A DNA stretch of 64,000 nucleotides from the NCBI GenBank assembly GCA_015179125.1, contig WHVA01000323.1, positions 62,001-126,000 of the forward strand, written 5' to 3'. This DNA comes from Gautieria morchelliformis. Taxonomy: Eukaryota; Basidiomycota; Agaricomycetes; Gomphales; Gomphaceae. The notes beneath the pieces were generated by a model. It was not told the origin of the DNA. It saw nothing but the letters and a program-made list of their open reading frames with translations, and searched no databases. The position numbers were made by a program, and so were the translations under genes. Below, one piece after another: positions 1 through 11,004 of the stretch. Each line of letters begins with the position of its first letter. Within the stretch, counting starts at the first letter, position 1.

Positions 1-367
1 CAACTTGAGGAGGCTCGCTGAAGGCATGGGTGAAATTGACGCGGTACGTCCACTTGGACTGTCCAGCATCAAATGTGCTGTTTCCCGTACCGATTACGCC
101 AGCTTGATACTCCTCGTAAGCTGGAGACCAACGCAGGACATTTCCAGTGCCTTCCTTGACACCCAAGCCTCGGACGTAAGCAGTAATCGTCTTCTCGCTT
201 GTCGCCTTGAATGCGTAAACCTCGCCAGAGAAAGTAGAATCATTGGGTACGAGGTGCAACTTCTGGAATCCGGCAATGAACGCCTGGGATGACGAGGTGT
301 ATGGAAAGTCTGTCGTATTTGTATCCTTGGTGGACCATTTTTCTGTGGTCGGGACTTCGAAAGGCAT
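1..367 (-). CDS. H-type lectin domain protein, copy A (cut by window edge)
   Basis: The start codon is at 367 and the frame stays open to base 1, so only about the first 122 residues are present. The protein begins MPFEVPTTEKWSTKDTN and continues through GFQKLHLVPND and LRWSPAYEEYQ to RVNFTHAFSEPPQV, where the first H-type lectin repeat starts. It matches copy B (13604-14386) and copy C (15392-16192) closely at protein and DNA level, including the upstream region. H-type lectins bind sugars such as GalNAc; in fungi they are often soluble cytoplasmic proteins, and no signal peptide is visible here. The start was chosen because all three copies share it and because a TATA-like box lies about 110 bp upstream (reverse strand, 478-483). 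Sugar specificity cannot be read from the sequence. Confidence 0.8.
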   Translation of the reverse strand, partial: MPFEVPTTEKWSTKDTNTTDFPYTSSSQAFIAGFQKLHLVPNDSTFSGEVYAFKATSEKTITAYVRGLGVKEGTGNVLRWSPAYEEYQAGVIGTGNSTFDAGQSKWTYRVNFTHAFSEPPQV

Positions 368-477
368 TGCAGGAAGAGTCTTGTGTATCGAAGGGTAGGT
401 CGGTGCAGTGAGTCGATTCGAATTGCTCCTGTGAGGGAGATTGCTGCGTGCCAGAAGACCTAGCTGCGAGACCAGTA

Positions 478-483
478 CTTATA
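478..483 (-). promoter_or_regulatory. TATA-like box of lectin copy A
   Basis: On the reverse strand this reads TATAAG within GTGTATAAGTA, about 110 bp before the start codon at 367. The same string sits at the same distance in front of copies B and C, which supports a conserved core promoter. Confidence 0.5.
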
Positions 484-1570
484 CACACCCATTCCAATAA
501 GCAGACTCGCACCAAAGGGTGGAGATCTAACACGTCAGTTGGCAAAACCCTGTGCAGTAGATGATTGGCCGTAGGACGGCCTCTTGCGAATACCTAGTTT
601 GTTTTCTCCTTGTAGTCTTCCCTTGGGAGGCACGATGTCCTCTGACAGCTGCTACTATTGTCAATGGTGACTGAATCTTTTGGCACTGATAGACCTGTCT
701 CCCCGGCATATGCCATAACGTACTTCTACAGTATGTCATCCAATCACCGACAAGCTTGTAGGTGGTGTGACTGCGGGCACTTGCTGGCATGACACAGGTG
801 CGGCATGATCACACGGTAAGTTAGCATCGGTCCTTACGTCGAGAAGCTTTGTCCCTGTACAGTACTACAGTATGTGACCAGTCGATTGTTCCGACTGACG
901 CTATGCGGCCTATCCATACAGATCTGTAAGTTCTGTCCGTATGCATGTCCTACATACCTTCTTGCGTAGTATGCCTGCTTAGTCGTCCTGTAGATCTGTG
1001 GTTTGTTGTCGCCAGAGAAAAAACACCTTCGCAGTCACGGTCTATTTCCTTCCATAACCTGAAGGGAAGAAGGTCATGACCTCAGACGTCACGTTGAATA
1101 ACAACATAAAGTACTGTACTGAAGAAGTTCTCTTTATGTCAGATTGTCATTACAAGAACAAATAAACGTCCGTGCTTGTTTAAAGTACTTCTAATTTACT
1201 TACTTTATCTCGTGCCTCCCAAACCGAGCCCTATATGGTGGGAAACTCAAATTTCCTCGTCCCGCGAGGTACCAAGTCATCTAGAAAACATGAGGAAGGC
1301 CACTCTAAGCAACTGGTACTTCACGGTGGCACCGGCAAGAACACAGAACCACATCCTTCAACGTCTCGTGCGCTAGTACTCCGTAGCGTTGCTTATGGCT
1401 CAGGAGAGGTTGCGTTTAGTCGGAAGATCAGTGGTCAAGAGAAATTATCACTTCTTGCCAGTGAGTGACAGTGTCTTCTTTCGCCGGGGGCATAACTGAT
1501 CTAGAGTTCTGGAGATGATATGATGACTGGGGCGATTCGTGCGCCATTTCGAATAGATAAGCTTTTAAAG

Positions 1571-4500
1571 ATGGCCGAGTCGCAGCTCGGAGGTAAGTGG
1601 ATTAACATCCTTCTGCGCGGTACTCGTTGAACACTGGTTCATAGTGCATCTGGACGAAATTTCCAACCTAAAGGACAAAGACTTTTTTTGTAATGATATT
1701 CTGGCTACAATAAATTCCAGAGTTGAGTCTGCTCCCGACAAAAACGGGGTGCGAAGGCCCCCAATTGATGATACACGATGGGTTGCATTCGTGGTTGGTT
1801 GCAGGTATGTGTTTGTGGTGCATCAAAGTCTGGAGTATCTGCTTAAGTCCGAGAGCGAGTCAGAATACATAACGTTTACCTCCTCGCCGGGGCGTGGCGA
1901 ATTGTAAGGAATATCCTGAGAGAATTGGAAGCTATTGGTCTTGACGACAGGGATGTGCGGGGTCAACTCAGAGCCAGCGAGAAGATACGTGCAAGGTACC
2001 TCGTGCTCTATGACATCATCACTATGCTGGCTCGTATGGGGCAACAGCGGGTTGCTAGTATAGCCGCGGCTACCGGTGGGTTACTCTGTCTTGTTGCATC
2101 ATTGATGGCGTGAACCAAACACATCCGAACTTATGCAGCGCACTACGCACCATATTTCGTGCGTAGGACCAAAGCGGGTCATGATGGCGAGATGGAGTTT
2201 GACCACCATGGCAGTAACCCTCGAAAAATTCGCGAAGCGCACAGGTCATTCATTGACGCCATCATTTTGGAGCTGGTGTTGCCCGATTCCGAATATCCGC
2301 CTTATGTTTTGATGACATTACTTCACGGCGCCGTGGAAGAATGTCGAAAGGAAGAAAAGAGATTCTCGCAGGATCTCTGGGATTCAATGGGGGATTTCTC
2401 GGTAACCTTATGCGCTGATTTTTTGGTTTTTCGATTTGTTCACCCCAATATGAGGTCACCGTGGAGGTTCTGGACGTTCTTGAGGGACCTCTTTTAGGAC
2501 CAGAAGGCGAATCCTGGATCAAAGGACCGAGTCTGAGCAAGGAATTCAATGAATTTCTGAGAGTCCAAGCTCTTTCAGGCAAGGCGTCTCAAGACATCGA
2601 ATCCTGGAAAAGTTGCCTCAAACCACTCTTGGATACGAAGAAGGAACATGTCCTGAACCAATTATGGTACAACATTAATAAGGTGAGTGAAATCGGTACC
2701 TCCCAGAGCTGGCTATACTCACACAGTGTCTGTAGTCATATCAGCAGGTATGCCTCATGACGGTGAAGACAGTCAATTTCTAATATCAATAATAGGCCAG
2801 CGGTGTCACTATCGATGCTCTATGGTCTTTACAAAATGACCTTCAACGCTCGCCACAGTGGTCCACTTACTATATACCCGGGCTTAATGGTGATGGTTCA
2901 GATCCGGACCAGCATGCTCTTGTGCTTCATAAAGAAGCAAGGCGCGCTAAGACTGAAGGTTCCAGACCGAATCGTCTGCAACTCAAAGATGATGACGACG
3001 ACGACGACGAGGTGTGTTCCATCGGTTCGGATCGTCTGCCTTCGTTCGCGTGAAAGGAACTCTTTCAGATGCCGCCTCTCTTGACGGCTTCAGATACGTC
3101 AGATGAAGAGGATACGGATCCTGACGCTTCAGACGATGAGGAACGGTCAGAGGGCGATTCAGAGAGTGACTATGATCCTGCCGAAGACGACCTTCTGCAC
3201 GACATGTTGCGAGAAGCTCTAGATGCTGCCATCGAGATGGACCTCTTGGGGCTACCCGACGATTACCCGGCTTCTGCGGAAAAAATGAGCAGCAATCCCT
3301 TCACACGGATGCTAGCAAATTTGAAAGGTGAGCCACCATTCGGATTGATCATCTTTGCTGATGTCTGTCGGTATTCAGACAGATGTTTTCCTGCTAACCC
3401 TGCATTAAGGGTGAACGAGGGAAGTCGTAACCGCTTTAAAGCAAGGCCTGGGACCACGCCAACTATTCCGAGTACAAGTCAAGCCCCTGGGGCCTCTTCT
3501 GCTAATCAAGCTCGACGAGACAGTGATACTGATGATCTTCCTCCCCTGGAACCCCCAGGCCTCCACGTAAAACCAAGGCTGCACCAACGAAGAGCACACT
3601 GCCCAGTGCTCCCACCAGTGAAGGCAATTGTATGCAATAAGTTATTCCCTTCTCCAGGGACTAATCGACTATGCCAGTGCCTCCACTTCAACCAAGTAAT
3701 CGAAAGTTTCAAGTAACCACCATCGAGGAGGTCGAAGACGAGGACAATACAGCTCACCAAAAGAAGAAGAAGAAGAAGAAAAAGAAAAAGAATGTTAAGA
3801 AGCCTCAGGAAGTACCATCTCCTTCCCAACTTCCCCCAGTGAAGCAATCAGAATCATTTTCACCGAGTCCTTCCACACCTTCCAGGACGGCCAAACAATC
3901 ACCCTCTAAGGAATCTCCAGGCCAGTCCATTAAGAGTTTAGTGGGGGCCGTGGACGCGAGCTTTTCCCGGACGTCGCTTCCTCTTGCTCCTGAGACTACT
4001 GCTCAATCTGCCCGAGCTTACATACAGTCGGAAAATTTGACAACGGAGAAAACGAAAGTTAAGACACGCCCTGCTTTCGCTGCTGGATTCTTCAAGCCCG
4101 ACAAAAAAGCCAAGGAGTGCAAGGACAGCGGAACCGAAAAGAAGGGTTTACTAGGTCGTATGAAGCGGACTATAACTCTCCCGAAGCGGCTTAGCAATGC
4201 AGCGATGCAGTTGTTCAGCTCTGACGACAAAACGCAGCCTATGAAGTGGGAAAAATTCCTCAAGGCTCGTCAGTTTTGCCTCTCACTGTGTGTTGGTAAA
4301 TGATTGTGGTGCTAGATAATGCGAGGTATGGGATTCTCTTATGATCCAAGTACGGCGGGGTCCAGTGTCCGGTTCGACCCTCCTGATCCCAAGGATCCGG
4401 TAAGTGTCACTTATGACGACCAACTGATATTTCTGACACTTAACACGACAGCCCATCACGTTCCATAAACGTCAGTCTTTCATGGTAAATTTCTGCCTCG

Positions 4501-4648
4501 CCCTGACAATTATGCACCAGCCCACCCAGATTCCACACTACAACGAAGTCATGTGCAAGCCTTCAAGAAACGACTCCAGAAATGTTATGGTTGGAGCCCT
4601 GAACTATTTAGTACCTTAGCTGCCGAGGAAGAGTACGATAGCGATTGA
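1571..4648 (+). CDS. Hypothetical multi-exon protein with acidic and poly-lysine tracts
   Basis: I do not recognise this protein. Coding evidence is a chain of open blocks joined by plausible introns: 1593-1644, 1805-1863, 2076-2138, 2402-2454, a gap near 2687-2795, then an intron of 57 bp after the Asp/Glu run DDDDDDDE, and 3328-3441. Exon 1 starts MAESQLGG. An early helical part (about 2140-2690) is followed by an acidic serine-rich region (TASDTSDEEDTDPDASDDEE), a proline/serine linker, a run of ten lysines encoded near 3760-3790, and a basic C-terminal part with LLGRMKRTITLPKRLS. The last exon ends EEEYDSD before a TGA at 4646-4648. The splice between about 3540 and 3670 cannot be resolved: the frame must shift, but I find no clean donor and acceptor. 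It could be one gene or two overlapping models. Charge runs suggest a nuclear protein, which is inference only. Confidence 0.55.
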
Positions 4649-4872
4649 TTTTTTTGGCGTGTAAGTTGGATGCTTATATCTCACCGGTGAATGGACACTA
4701 CTGTGCGGCGATAATCATCACTTCATTCTCTTGTCGAGCAGAGGGCGTGTATTTGTTCGTGGTTATTGGAAGTACTTATATACTGTAACTTTACCAACTA
4801 TTACAGCGCCGCGGAAGCTCCTCCGTGTTTGTAAGCATAAACTCAAAATTTCTTGACTCTCGCCACAAAACG

Positions 4873-7858
4873 ATGTCGCGCTTCTTCAAACAACAAGGTG
4901 ATTCGGACTCTGACACTGAAGAGTCGGAAGAAGAGCTTCTGTCAAGTGGTGATGATGAGGCTCCCGCGCCCTCTGCTAAACCTGCCGCTGCACCAGCCAG
5001 GGGCATGTCTCGTTTCCTACGAACTGCTGGTTCAGACGATTCCAGCTCGGAATCAGAAAGCGCTGATGAAGATGAAAGTGACAGCGATGGAGACGGGGCC
5101 CAGCCGCAGAAGAAGGTATCCCGGTTCAGACGAGATCAAGAAGACGAGAGCGAGGACGAAGACGATGTAAAAAGGATCGTCAAAAGCGCAAAGGATAAGC
5201 GGCTGGAAGAAATGGAAGGCACGGGCAAGGCAATAGATAATGCCCTAAAAATCAATGACTGGGTGGCTATTTCGAATGGTGCGTCGCTTCAAGGGCCTCT
5301 TGCAGATTCTGACTTTTAAACAGAATTTGACAAACTTGTCCGCCTTGCTCAAAGACAGACCAATGTTGCCGAACGGATACCTGCTTTCTATATCCGTACA
5401 CTTTCGGGTCTCGAGGATTCTCTTAATAATGCTATGGCAAAGGAGAAAGAGGCTAAGAAAAAAATGAACCTTAGCAATTCCCGAGCGCTCAATGGAATGA
5501 AGCAAAAGGTGAAGAAGATCAACAAGGAATACGAGGCAGATATCAAACGCTTCCAGGAGGTACGGCCGAATCATTTATTTATTTAGCAATCCCAAATTGA
5601 CAAGATGTAAATGCTCAGGATCCAGAAGGGTTCGAGCGTGAATATGCTGCGGCTGTCGCTGAACCCGCAGTAGCTCCGAAGCAGAAGAAAGCTGTGAAGG
5701 TTGACGTCGAAGAGGAGGGGGATGAAGATGGCGACTTCACCAGTGTCGGCAAAGGCGGCAAGGCTTTAGGCTTTACCCCTGACAGTGTCTTCAAAAATCT
5801 CCAGACTGTACAAGAAAGCCGCGGTAAAAAGGTTGTATTCGGCTTAAGGTTTCATTGTGGCATAAGACTGATCAACTTGACTGTCAGAACACGGATCGAG
5901 CAGTACAGATCAATATCCTGGAGAGGTTGCTCGAGGTTGCCAATACCTCATATCAACGTATTCGTGTCCTGCTTGCACTTATATCATCTCGATTCGATTA
6001 CAACTCATCTGTATCGACTCATATGCCCATCAGTCTGTGGCTCGCTTCGCAGCGTGAGGTCGACCAACTGATTGCTATCGTCATGGGTGACCCTTCGTAT
6101 TCTGTACAAGAGATTACAGAGGACTACGACGAGTTTGTGGAACGTTCACCGGCGGATGAGAAAGACGGTGTGGTTCGCATCCGCGGAAGCATCATATCAT
6201 TTGTGGATCGCCTCGACGACGAGTTTACCAAAAGCTTGCAAAATATCGACCCGCACGGCACAGAATATGTGGATCGACTCAAGGACGAGAAAGGGCTGTA
6301 CGAGAGCATATGTCAAGCGCAAGCTTTCTATGAGAAGACAAATCAACTTGATCCCCTGGCCCGAGTCATCATGCGCCGCCTTGAACACATTTACTCCAAG
6401 GTGATATTATGATGTTTCTTTGTTGTATTTTTGGATATCTACTGACCAAAACCTAGCCTGATGCCGTGATCCAAGCGCTTGAGCAGACTGCTACCCAATC
6501 CAAACTAGTGCCATCAACGACACTAGCCACTCAAGGGTCGAGTTCCTCACTGATTCACTCCCTAAGTGTGTCTTTGTACAAGTCGGATAACTCTTTTCTC
6601 CGTACACGAGCAATGCTCTGTCACATTTACCACCATGCACTCGCCAACGAGTTCTATGTGGCCCGTGATATGTTGCTGATGTCACATCTCCAGGAGTCGG
6701 TCCACGCCGCCGATGTTGCGACACAGATTCTGTATAATCGCACCGTTGTCCAATTGGGCCTCTGTGCATTCCGCAAAGGCTTGATTCGAGAGGCACAATC
6801 TACATTGCAGGACATATTTACGGCGCAGCGGGTCAAGGAGCTATTAGCCCAGGGCGTGCACCAGCAGCGATATCAGACTCTTACACCTGAGCAGGAGAAA
6901 GCTGACAGACAACGCCAACTGCCATTCCACATGCACATTAACACCGAGTTGTTGGAAGCCGCATTTTTAGTATCCAGTATGCTCGTGGAAATACCTCTGC
7001 TGGCAAGCATCGACAACGAGGAACTCAAGCGCAAGGCTATTTCAAAACCTTTCCGGCGATTGCTTGACTTTGCCGATAGGCAGGTCTTCACTGGCCCTCC
7101 CGAAACGACACGCGACCATATCATGCAAGCCAGTAAAGCTCTTCAGGATGGTGAGTGGGAGAAATGCAGGGATCTGATTCAGAGCATCAAGATCTGGAGC
7201 TTGATGCCGGGAGCACAGTCCGTCAAGGATATGCTTGCAAGGTGAGGCAAAGAATTATGGCTACATATTCGACATATTCGAGACCCTAATGTGACTTTCC
7301 AGGCGCATACAAGAAGAAGGCCTACGAACATACCTCTTCACATACGCACCGTACTACTCTACGTTGTCGTTATCCCTTCTGTCACGAACATTCTCTTTGT
7401 CTTTGCGAACAGTAACCTCAACAGTTTCCAAGATGATTTGGAATGAGGAGCTTGCTGCATCTCTGGACCAATCGTCGGGCGTAGTTGTCTTCCATCGTGT
7501 TGAAGCCACGCGTGCGCAGCAGCTTGCCCAATCATTGGCCGACAAGCTTGGTACGATGATCGAGCAGAACGAGAAGGGACTGGATCTCAAATTGGGCGGT
7601 GGGAGCGTGTGGGCAGACCGCACGGACGGCACCAAACAAGAGAAGAGAACCGGCGACCAGGCTGGAGAGAGGCGACGGACTGGGGAACGACGGGGCGGGA
7701 CAGCTTCAAGAGGTACGTGTCTGCCGTTATCCCTTCGTACGTCTGCAGTTCGCTTATGCATATTTAATCTAGGAGGCACCCGAGGGGGTCGAGGTGCAAG
7801 ATTTGCTCAAGGGTTAGGTAACCGAATGGGTCAAGCGTCACAAAGGACAAGAGCATGA
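4873..7858 (+). CDS. NIP1: Eukaryotic translation initiation factor 3 subunit C
   Basis: eIF3c is a core PCI-domain subunit of eIF3 that bridges eIF1 and eIF5 to the 40S ribosome in the cytoplasm. The protein starts [19 protein letters not shown], with the acidic N-terminal region repeating the MSRF motif ([24 protein letters not shown]) that is typical of the family. The middle part contains [20 protein letters not shown] and [20 protein letters not shown], followed by the helical repeats ([37 protein letters not shown]) and a PCI domain near 7310-7600 ([16 protein letters not shown]). The tail is Arg/Gly-rich ([11 protein letters not shown]) before TGA at 7856-7858. Introns are visible at 5279-5323, 5560-5618, near 5868-5926, 6400-6457 and 7241-7302, and near 7712-7772. 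It converges on eIF2B-gamma with 97 bp between stop codons. Confidence 0.95.
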
Positions 7859-7955
7859 GGTAGATCTAATTCTCCTCAGTTGTTTTGCAGCTGCGTAAAT
7901 ATTTCCTCATCTCGAGACAGTTAAGGTGTGCTACGTAGCCAGAAACTCTTGTGGT

Positions 7956-9806
7956 TCACCCGTCCCCCGTAACTCTGGGATCCCAATCAGCGGTATCTAA
8001 TTTCTCGCCCTTGAGATTGGCTAGTAGAGCGTTAGGATACATGCAAGGTGTTTCAATGCTTTTCGACTCACCGCCAGCATCAACCTCGTAACCGGGCTGT
8101 GTGATGGATTTGCTAAGTTCAGCTTTAGCACCTATACGAGTAGTTTGACTCAAGATGCAGCCGTCAATCTTGGCTCTACCAGGACGTTAGAAATGCGAAT
8201 ATGCCACAAAGCTAAGCAAGACCGACCCATCTTCAATCACCACATGATCCATGATCACGCTTCCCGTGATACGAACATATTTACCTATGACGCAGTGCTG
8301 TCCGACGACAGAAGTTTTTATGACCGTTCGTTCTCCTAAACGAGCCGACAATCCAATGATGCTGTCGGTGGAGATCTGGGCCTTTGGGTCTATGTATTCC
8401 GAAGTAGAGGTAGATGGTGTAAGATAAGGGGAACCCTCTTTGAGAAACTAATCGGAAAGAATCAGTGACAGCTACAACGGAGACAACGATGTACAGACGA
8501 GACGATTGAGATCGGTATACGCTTTAATGGTGTTAGCTCGTGCCGCCAAGCCCTGGGCGAGCTTATGGACCACGACGCCGCATCGAAGATTAGAGAGGGG
8601 TGGCTTTGGATTTTCATTAAATATGGGCGATGCAGGTGCCGAGGATGCACGAGATGTGGTTGCAGACCTCCAGGACGAGCCACGTGACGGGGGATGATGA
8701 CTAGAGATATTTGTGGATTCATTCAGGACTGTAGAAATGAGACGAATGCCTGTCATTCAATAGCGAATGAACATACTTGGCTCCCATCGAAACCTTTTGC
8801 CTTTTCGATACTGTAATTTGCATAAAAAAGGAATGAGATCTTCTCGGATCGATTCTAGTGCCGGCTTTTCAGCGAGAACATTCAGTACAGATCGCCTGCA
8901 AACATAGACATGTGAATCCGCAAAGCGAGTTGTGACTCTCAGTTTGGGATATCTGGTTCCATTGATATCAATGAAAAGACTTCTGAGCCGATTGGAAACG
9001 CCTACTTCCAGAGCAAACGCATGTGTAGCTCGAGTTCGTCCTCCTCTGTATCGTCGCTGTAGTCGACGTGTAGTAATGTGGCAGAGGTTGCGTCGTAAGC
9101 GATCAGTGGGTAGTTCGCTGAATCGTCAGATGAGGGTTTCTCTTGCCCATCGTCTACTTCATAGAAAAGAGTGGATATGACCATTCCCTCCGTTTCAACT
9201 CTGTAGGTGTTGAGAACAACCGACAATGGAAGTGATGGTGGGGGTATAAAATCGCAAGGAAGGATGACGAAGTCGTTCTGGTACGAATATCATTCCGGAG
9301 ACCCAAATGTGGGTTATAGGTTGCTTACCAGAATACGATTGGAAAATCTACGGAGAATAGAACATGTTCCGAGAGTAGGTGTATCATCGTCTTCGTAGGT
9401 TTGGATGTCTATCCTTAGAGTAGAGAATGTGGATGAGGCTATATCGGAGTGAATGTGGTGTGCGATTGCAGAGCGGTGAGAATGGGGACAAATCAATAAG
9501 ACATCTGATGAAATTGGTTGGTGGAAACTATGGAAAAGGTCGTCAGGAGTCGTAACTCACTTGTGACGCCAGCCTCGTCTAACCAGTTCAAAGGAAAGGA
9601 TATCATAGGTTTATTAGCAATAGGCAGGAGCGACTTGGGACTTGAATTATCGGCATGGTCATTTGTGAGTGGTGCCAATCTGCAGCCAAAAAATCAAACC
9701 AAATAATTAGGAAATTATAGAGTGCGTACGCATTCCCGTAGCCCGCCAGAATTACTGCCTGGAACTCTGCAACACTAGCTGGGACATTGGAGTGTGCGAA
9801 TTCCAT
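7956..9806 (-). CDS. GCD1: Translation initiation factor eIF2B subunit gamma
   Basis: eIF2B exchanges GDP for GTP on eIF2; the gamma subunit is part of its catalytic subcomplex with epsilon. The N-terminal nucleotidyl-transferase-like fold is shown by EFQAVILAGYGNALAPLTND, SPKSLLPIANKPMISFPLN and, further on, DFVILPCDFIPPPSLPL. The C-terminal left-handed beta-helix appears as hexapeptide-like repeats (GERTVIKTSVVGQHCVIGKY, VRITGSVIMDHVVIEDGS) near 8190-8340. The protein ends DTADWDPRVTGDG before TGA at 7956-7958. The start at 9806 (MEFAHSNVPASVAEFQ) was preferred because family members begin just before the EFQAVILAG motif; an upstream in-frame Met at 9989 would add a hydrophobic stretch that the family lacks. 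Several short introns interrupt the gene, for example the one after AGYGNA near 9683-9731. Confidence 0.92.
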
Positions 9807-10570
9807 CTCGTGCACTTGTTGACTCGAGGAGCTTCGTTGACCCAAATTGGGCGACCGCTGTAGTGGTAAGCGCCGTGGCGTCGCAGTGAGCCGCGGACTC
9901 AAAAGCTCACGCGTAACGTCGAGCACGGCCAGCACATAGAGTGCGGGGAAAGGGACCGCCAAAGCAACCAACACAAAAAGTCCGAGCATAGTATGTTAGC
10001 CTCAAGTGACACGCTGTGGTCGCATGTACAAGCCGCCACGAGGGATCGTTATACTTTTAATTACTACAGGTCCGAAGTAGCGTCAGCGTCGAGGTACCGC
10101 GGCGTTCTCATCAACGACCAGAGTCCATCCGTGCATTAACCCCATCGCCCACGCCCATCGTGTCCGAGCGCCCTAAGCCATGCCTGCCCCAATCCCAATC
10201 ACATCCACCGTCGCCCGCATCGCACCATATGCATACGCATGCGCACGCACGCACCCCGCCAGGCACGGAGCTGAGAGAAGCGTTATACACGGGAGGATGT
10301 GCCCCGCGTACCGAACGGCCTGCCAAGGCCTCGGGTGGCAGCTCCGGGCGGAAATAATCAACAACCGACCCGGATCCATACTGGTCTACTTGCATCCCCG
10401 GCATTCTCTCTATCTTCGTTACAGTGACATAGGCAGACAGACCCCTTCGGTACCATGGCCTCATACATCTCCGCCCCACGTCACACTCGAAACATCCTCC
10501 AGACGCCTCACCTCCAGGTATCCACTTCCCTATACCCTTCAGCCCGAGCCTATTCACAGAAGACCTTTCT

Positions 10571-10647
10571 GTTCCCAATCCATATTATCTGGTCTGAATT
10601 GCAATTATTAGCCATGCCATTCAGTTCAGATAATACAGATTGGGAAC
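10571..10647. repeat. Inverted repeat / potential hairpin
   Basis: The arms 10571-10599 and 10619-10647 are near-perfect reverse complements (29 bp, about four mismatches) with a 19 bp loop. The left arm begins GTTCCCAATCCATATTATC and the right arm ends GATTGGGAAC. It could form a stem-loop in RNA or a cruciform in DNA, or be the remnant of a small mobile element. Confidence 0.7.
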
Positions 10648-10913
10648 AAATATTCTCCATGGAGTTGGCGATCGTGTGTACTTAGTATCCCGCAGTGCCG
10701 GTCAAGTGCACCATTGGCCGATGTCAAATAAACTGTTCACGTTGGAGTGGACATAAATAATAGTGTTTACATATAAACATGGACAGCTAAGTATTAGTTA
10801 CGGCTGTGAATTCAACCTCTGTGATACATCGGTTAACCGCCTGGCGTAGGTCTGACTACTGTAATTCAGTACCGGCGCCGTGAGCCCCCGTGAGCAGGGA
10901 ACACAGCTCTGCG

Positions 10914-10921
10914 TATAAAAT
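10914..10921 (+). promoter_or_regulatory. TATA box of the decarboxylase-like gene
   Basis: TATAAAAT lies 91 bp before the start codon at 11005 and is followed by a pyrimidine-rich stretch (TCTTCCTCTTGTC), the usual arrangement for a strongly transcribed fungal gene. Confidence 0.6.
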
Positions 10922-11004
10922 CAGTTCTTCCTCTTGTCAATTCCTTACTCTCATTTAGTCCGCACCATCTTGAACCTCGTCCTCACCACATCTCATAGCG
11001 TACC

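Larger units (their letters stand above)
1..1184. repeat. Left arm of imperfect inverted repeat (lectin gene plus upstream region)
   Basis: Read in reverse complement, this segment aligns with 12571-13967. The shared parts are the lectin coding start, its promoter, a block around 900-1010 with the ACAACAAACCACAGATC string, and an end block at 1156-1184 matching 12571-12599. The right arm is about 210 bp longer because extra sequence lies between roughly 12600 and 12910. The 540-1184 part has no supported gene. Confidence 0.8.
9807..11004. other. Intergenic region with a hairpin and an alternating CA/CG tract
   Basis: Shared upstream region of the divergent eIF2B-gamma and decarboxylase genes. 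Open frames of 65-155 codons exist on both strands (for example 10111-10578 reverse), but none has recognisable protein features or paired splice sites. An inverted repeat (10571-10647) and an alternating purine-pyrimidine tract (about 10228-10256) lie inside. A TATA box precedes the decarboxylase. Confidence 0.5.

Noticed and set aside
10111..10611. Open frames of 143-155 codons on both strands upstream of the decarboxylase gene
   Set aside because: They overlap one another, have odd composition (His/Cys-rich), no splice partners and no known motif; GC-rich sequence explains their openness.
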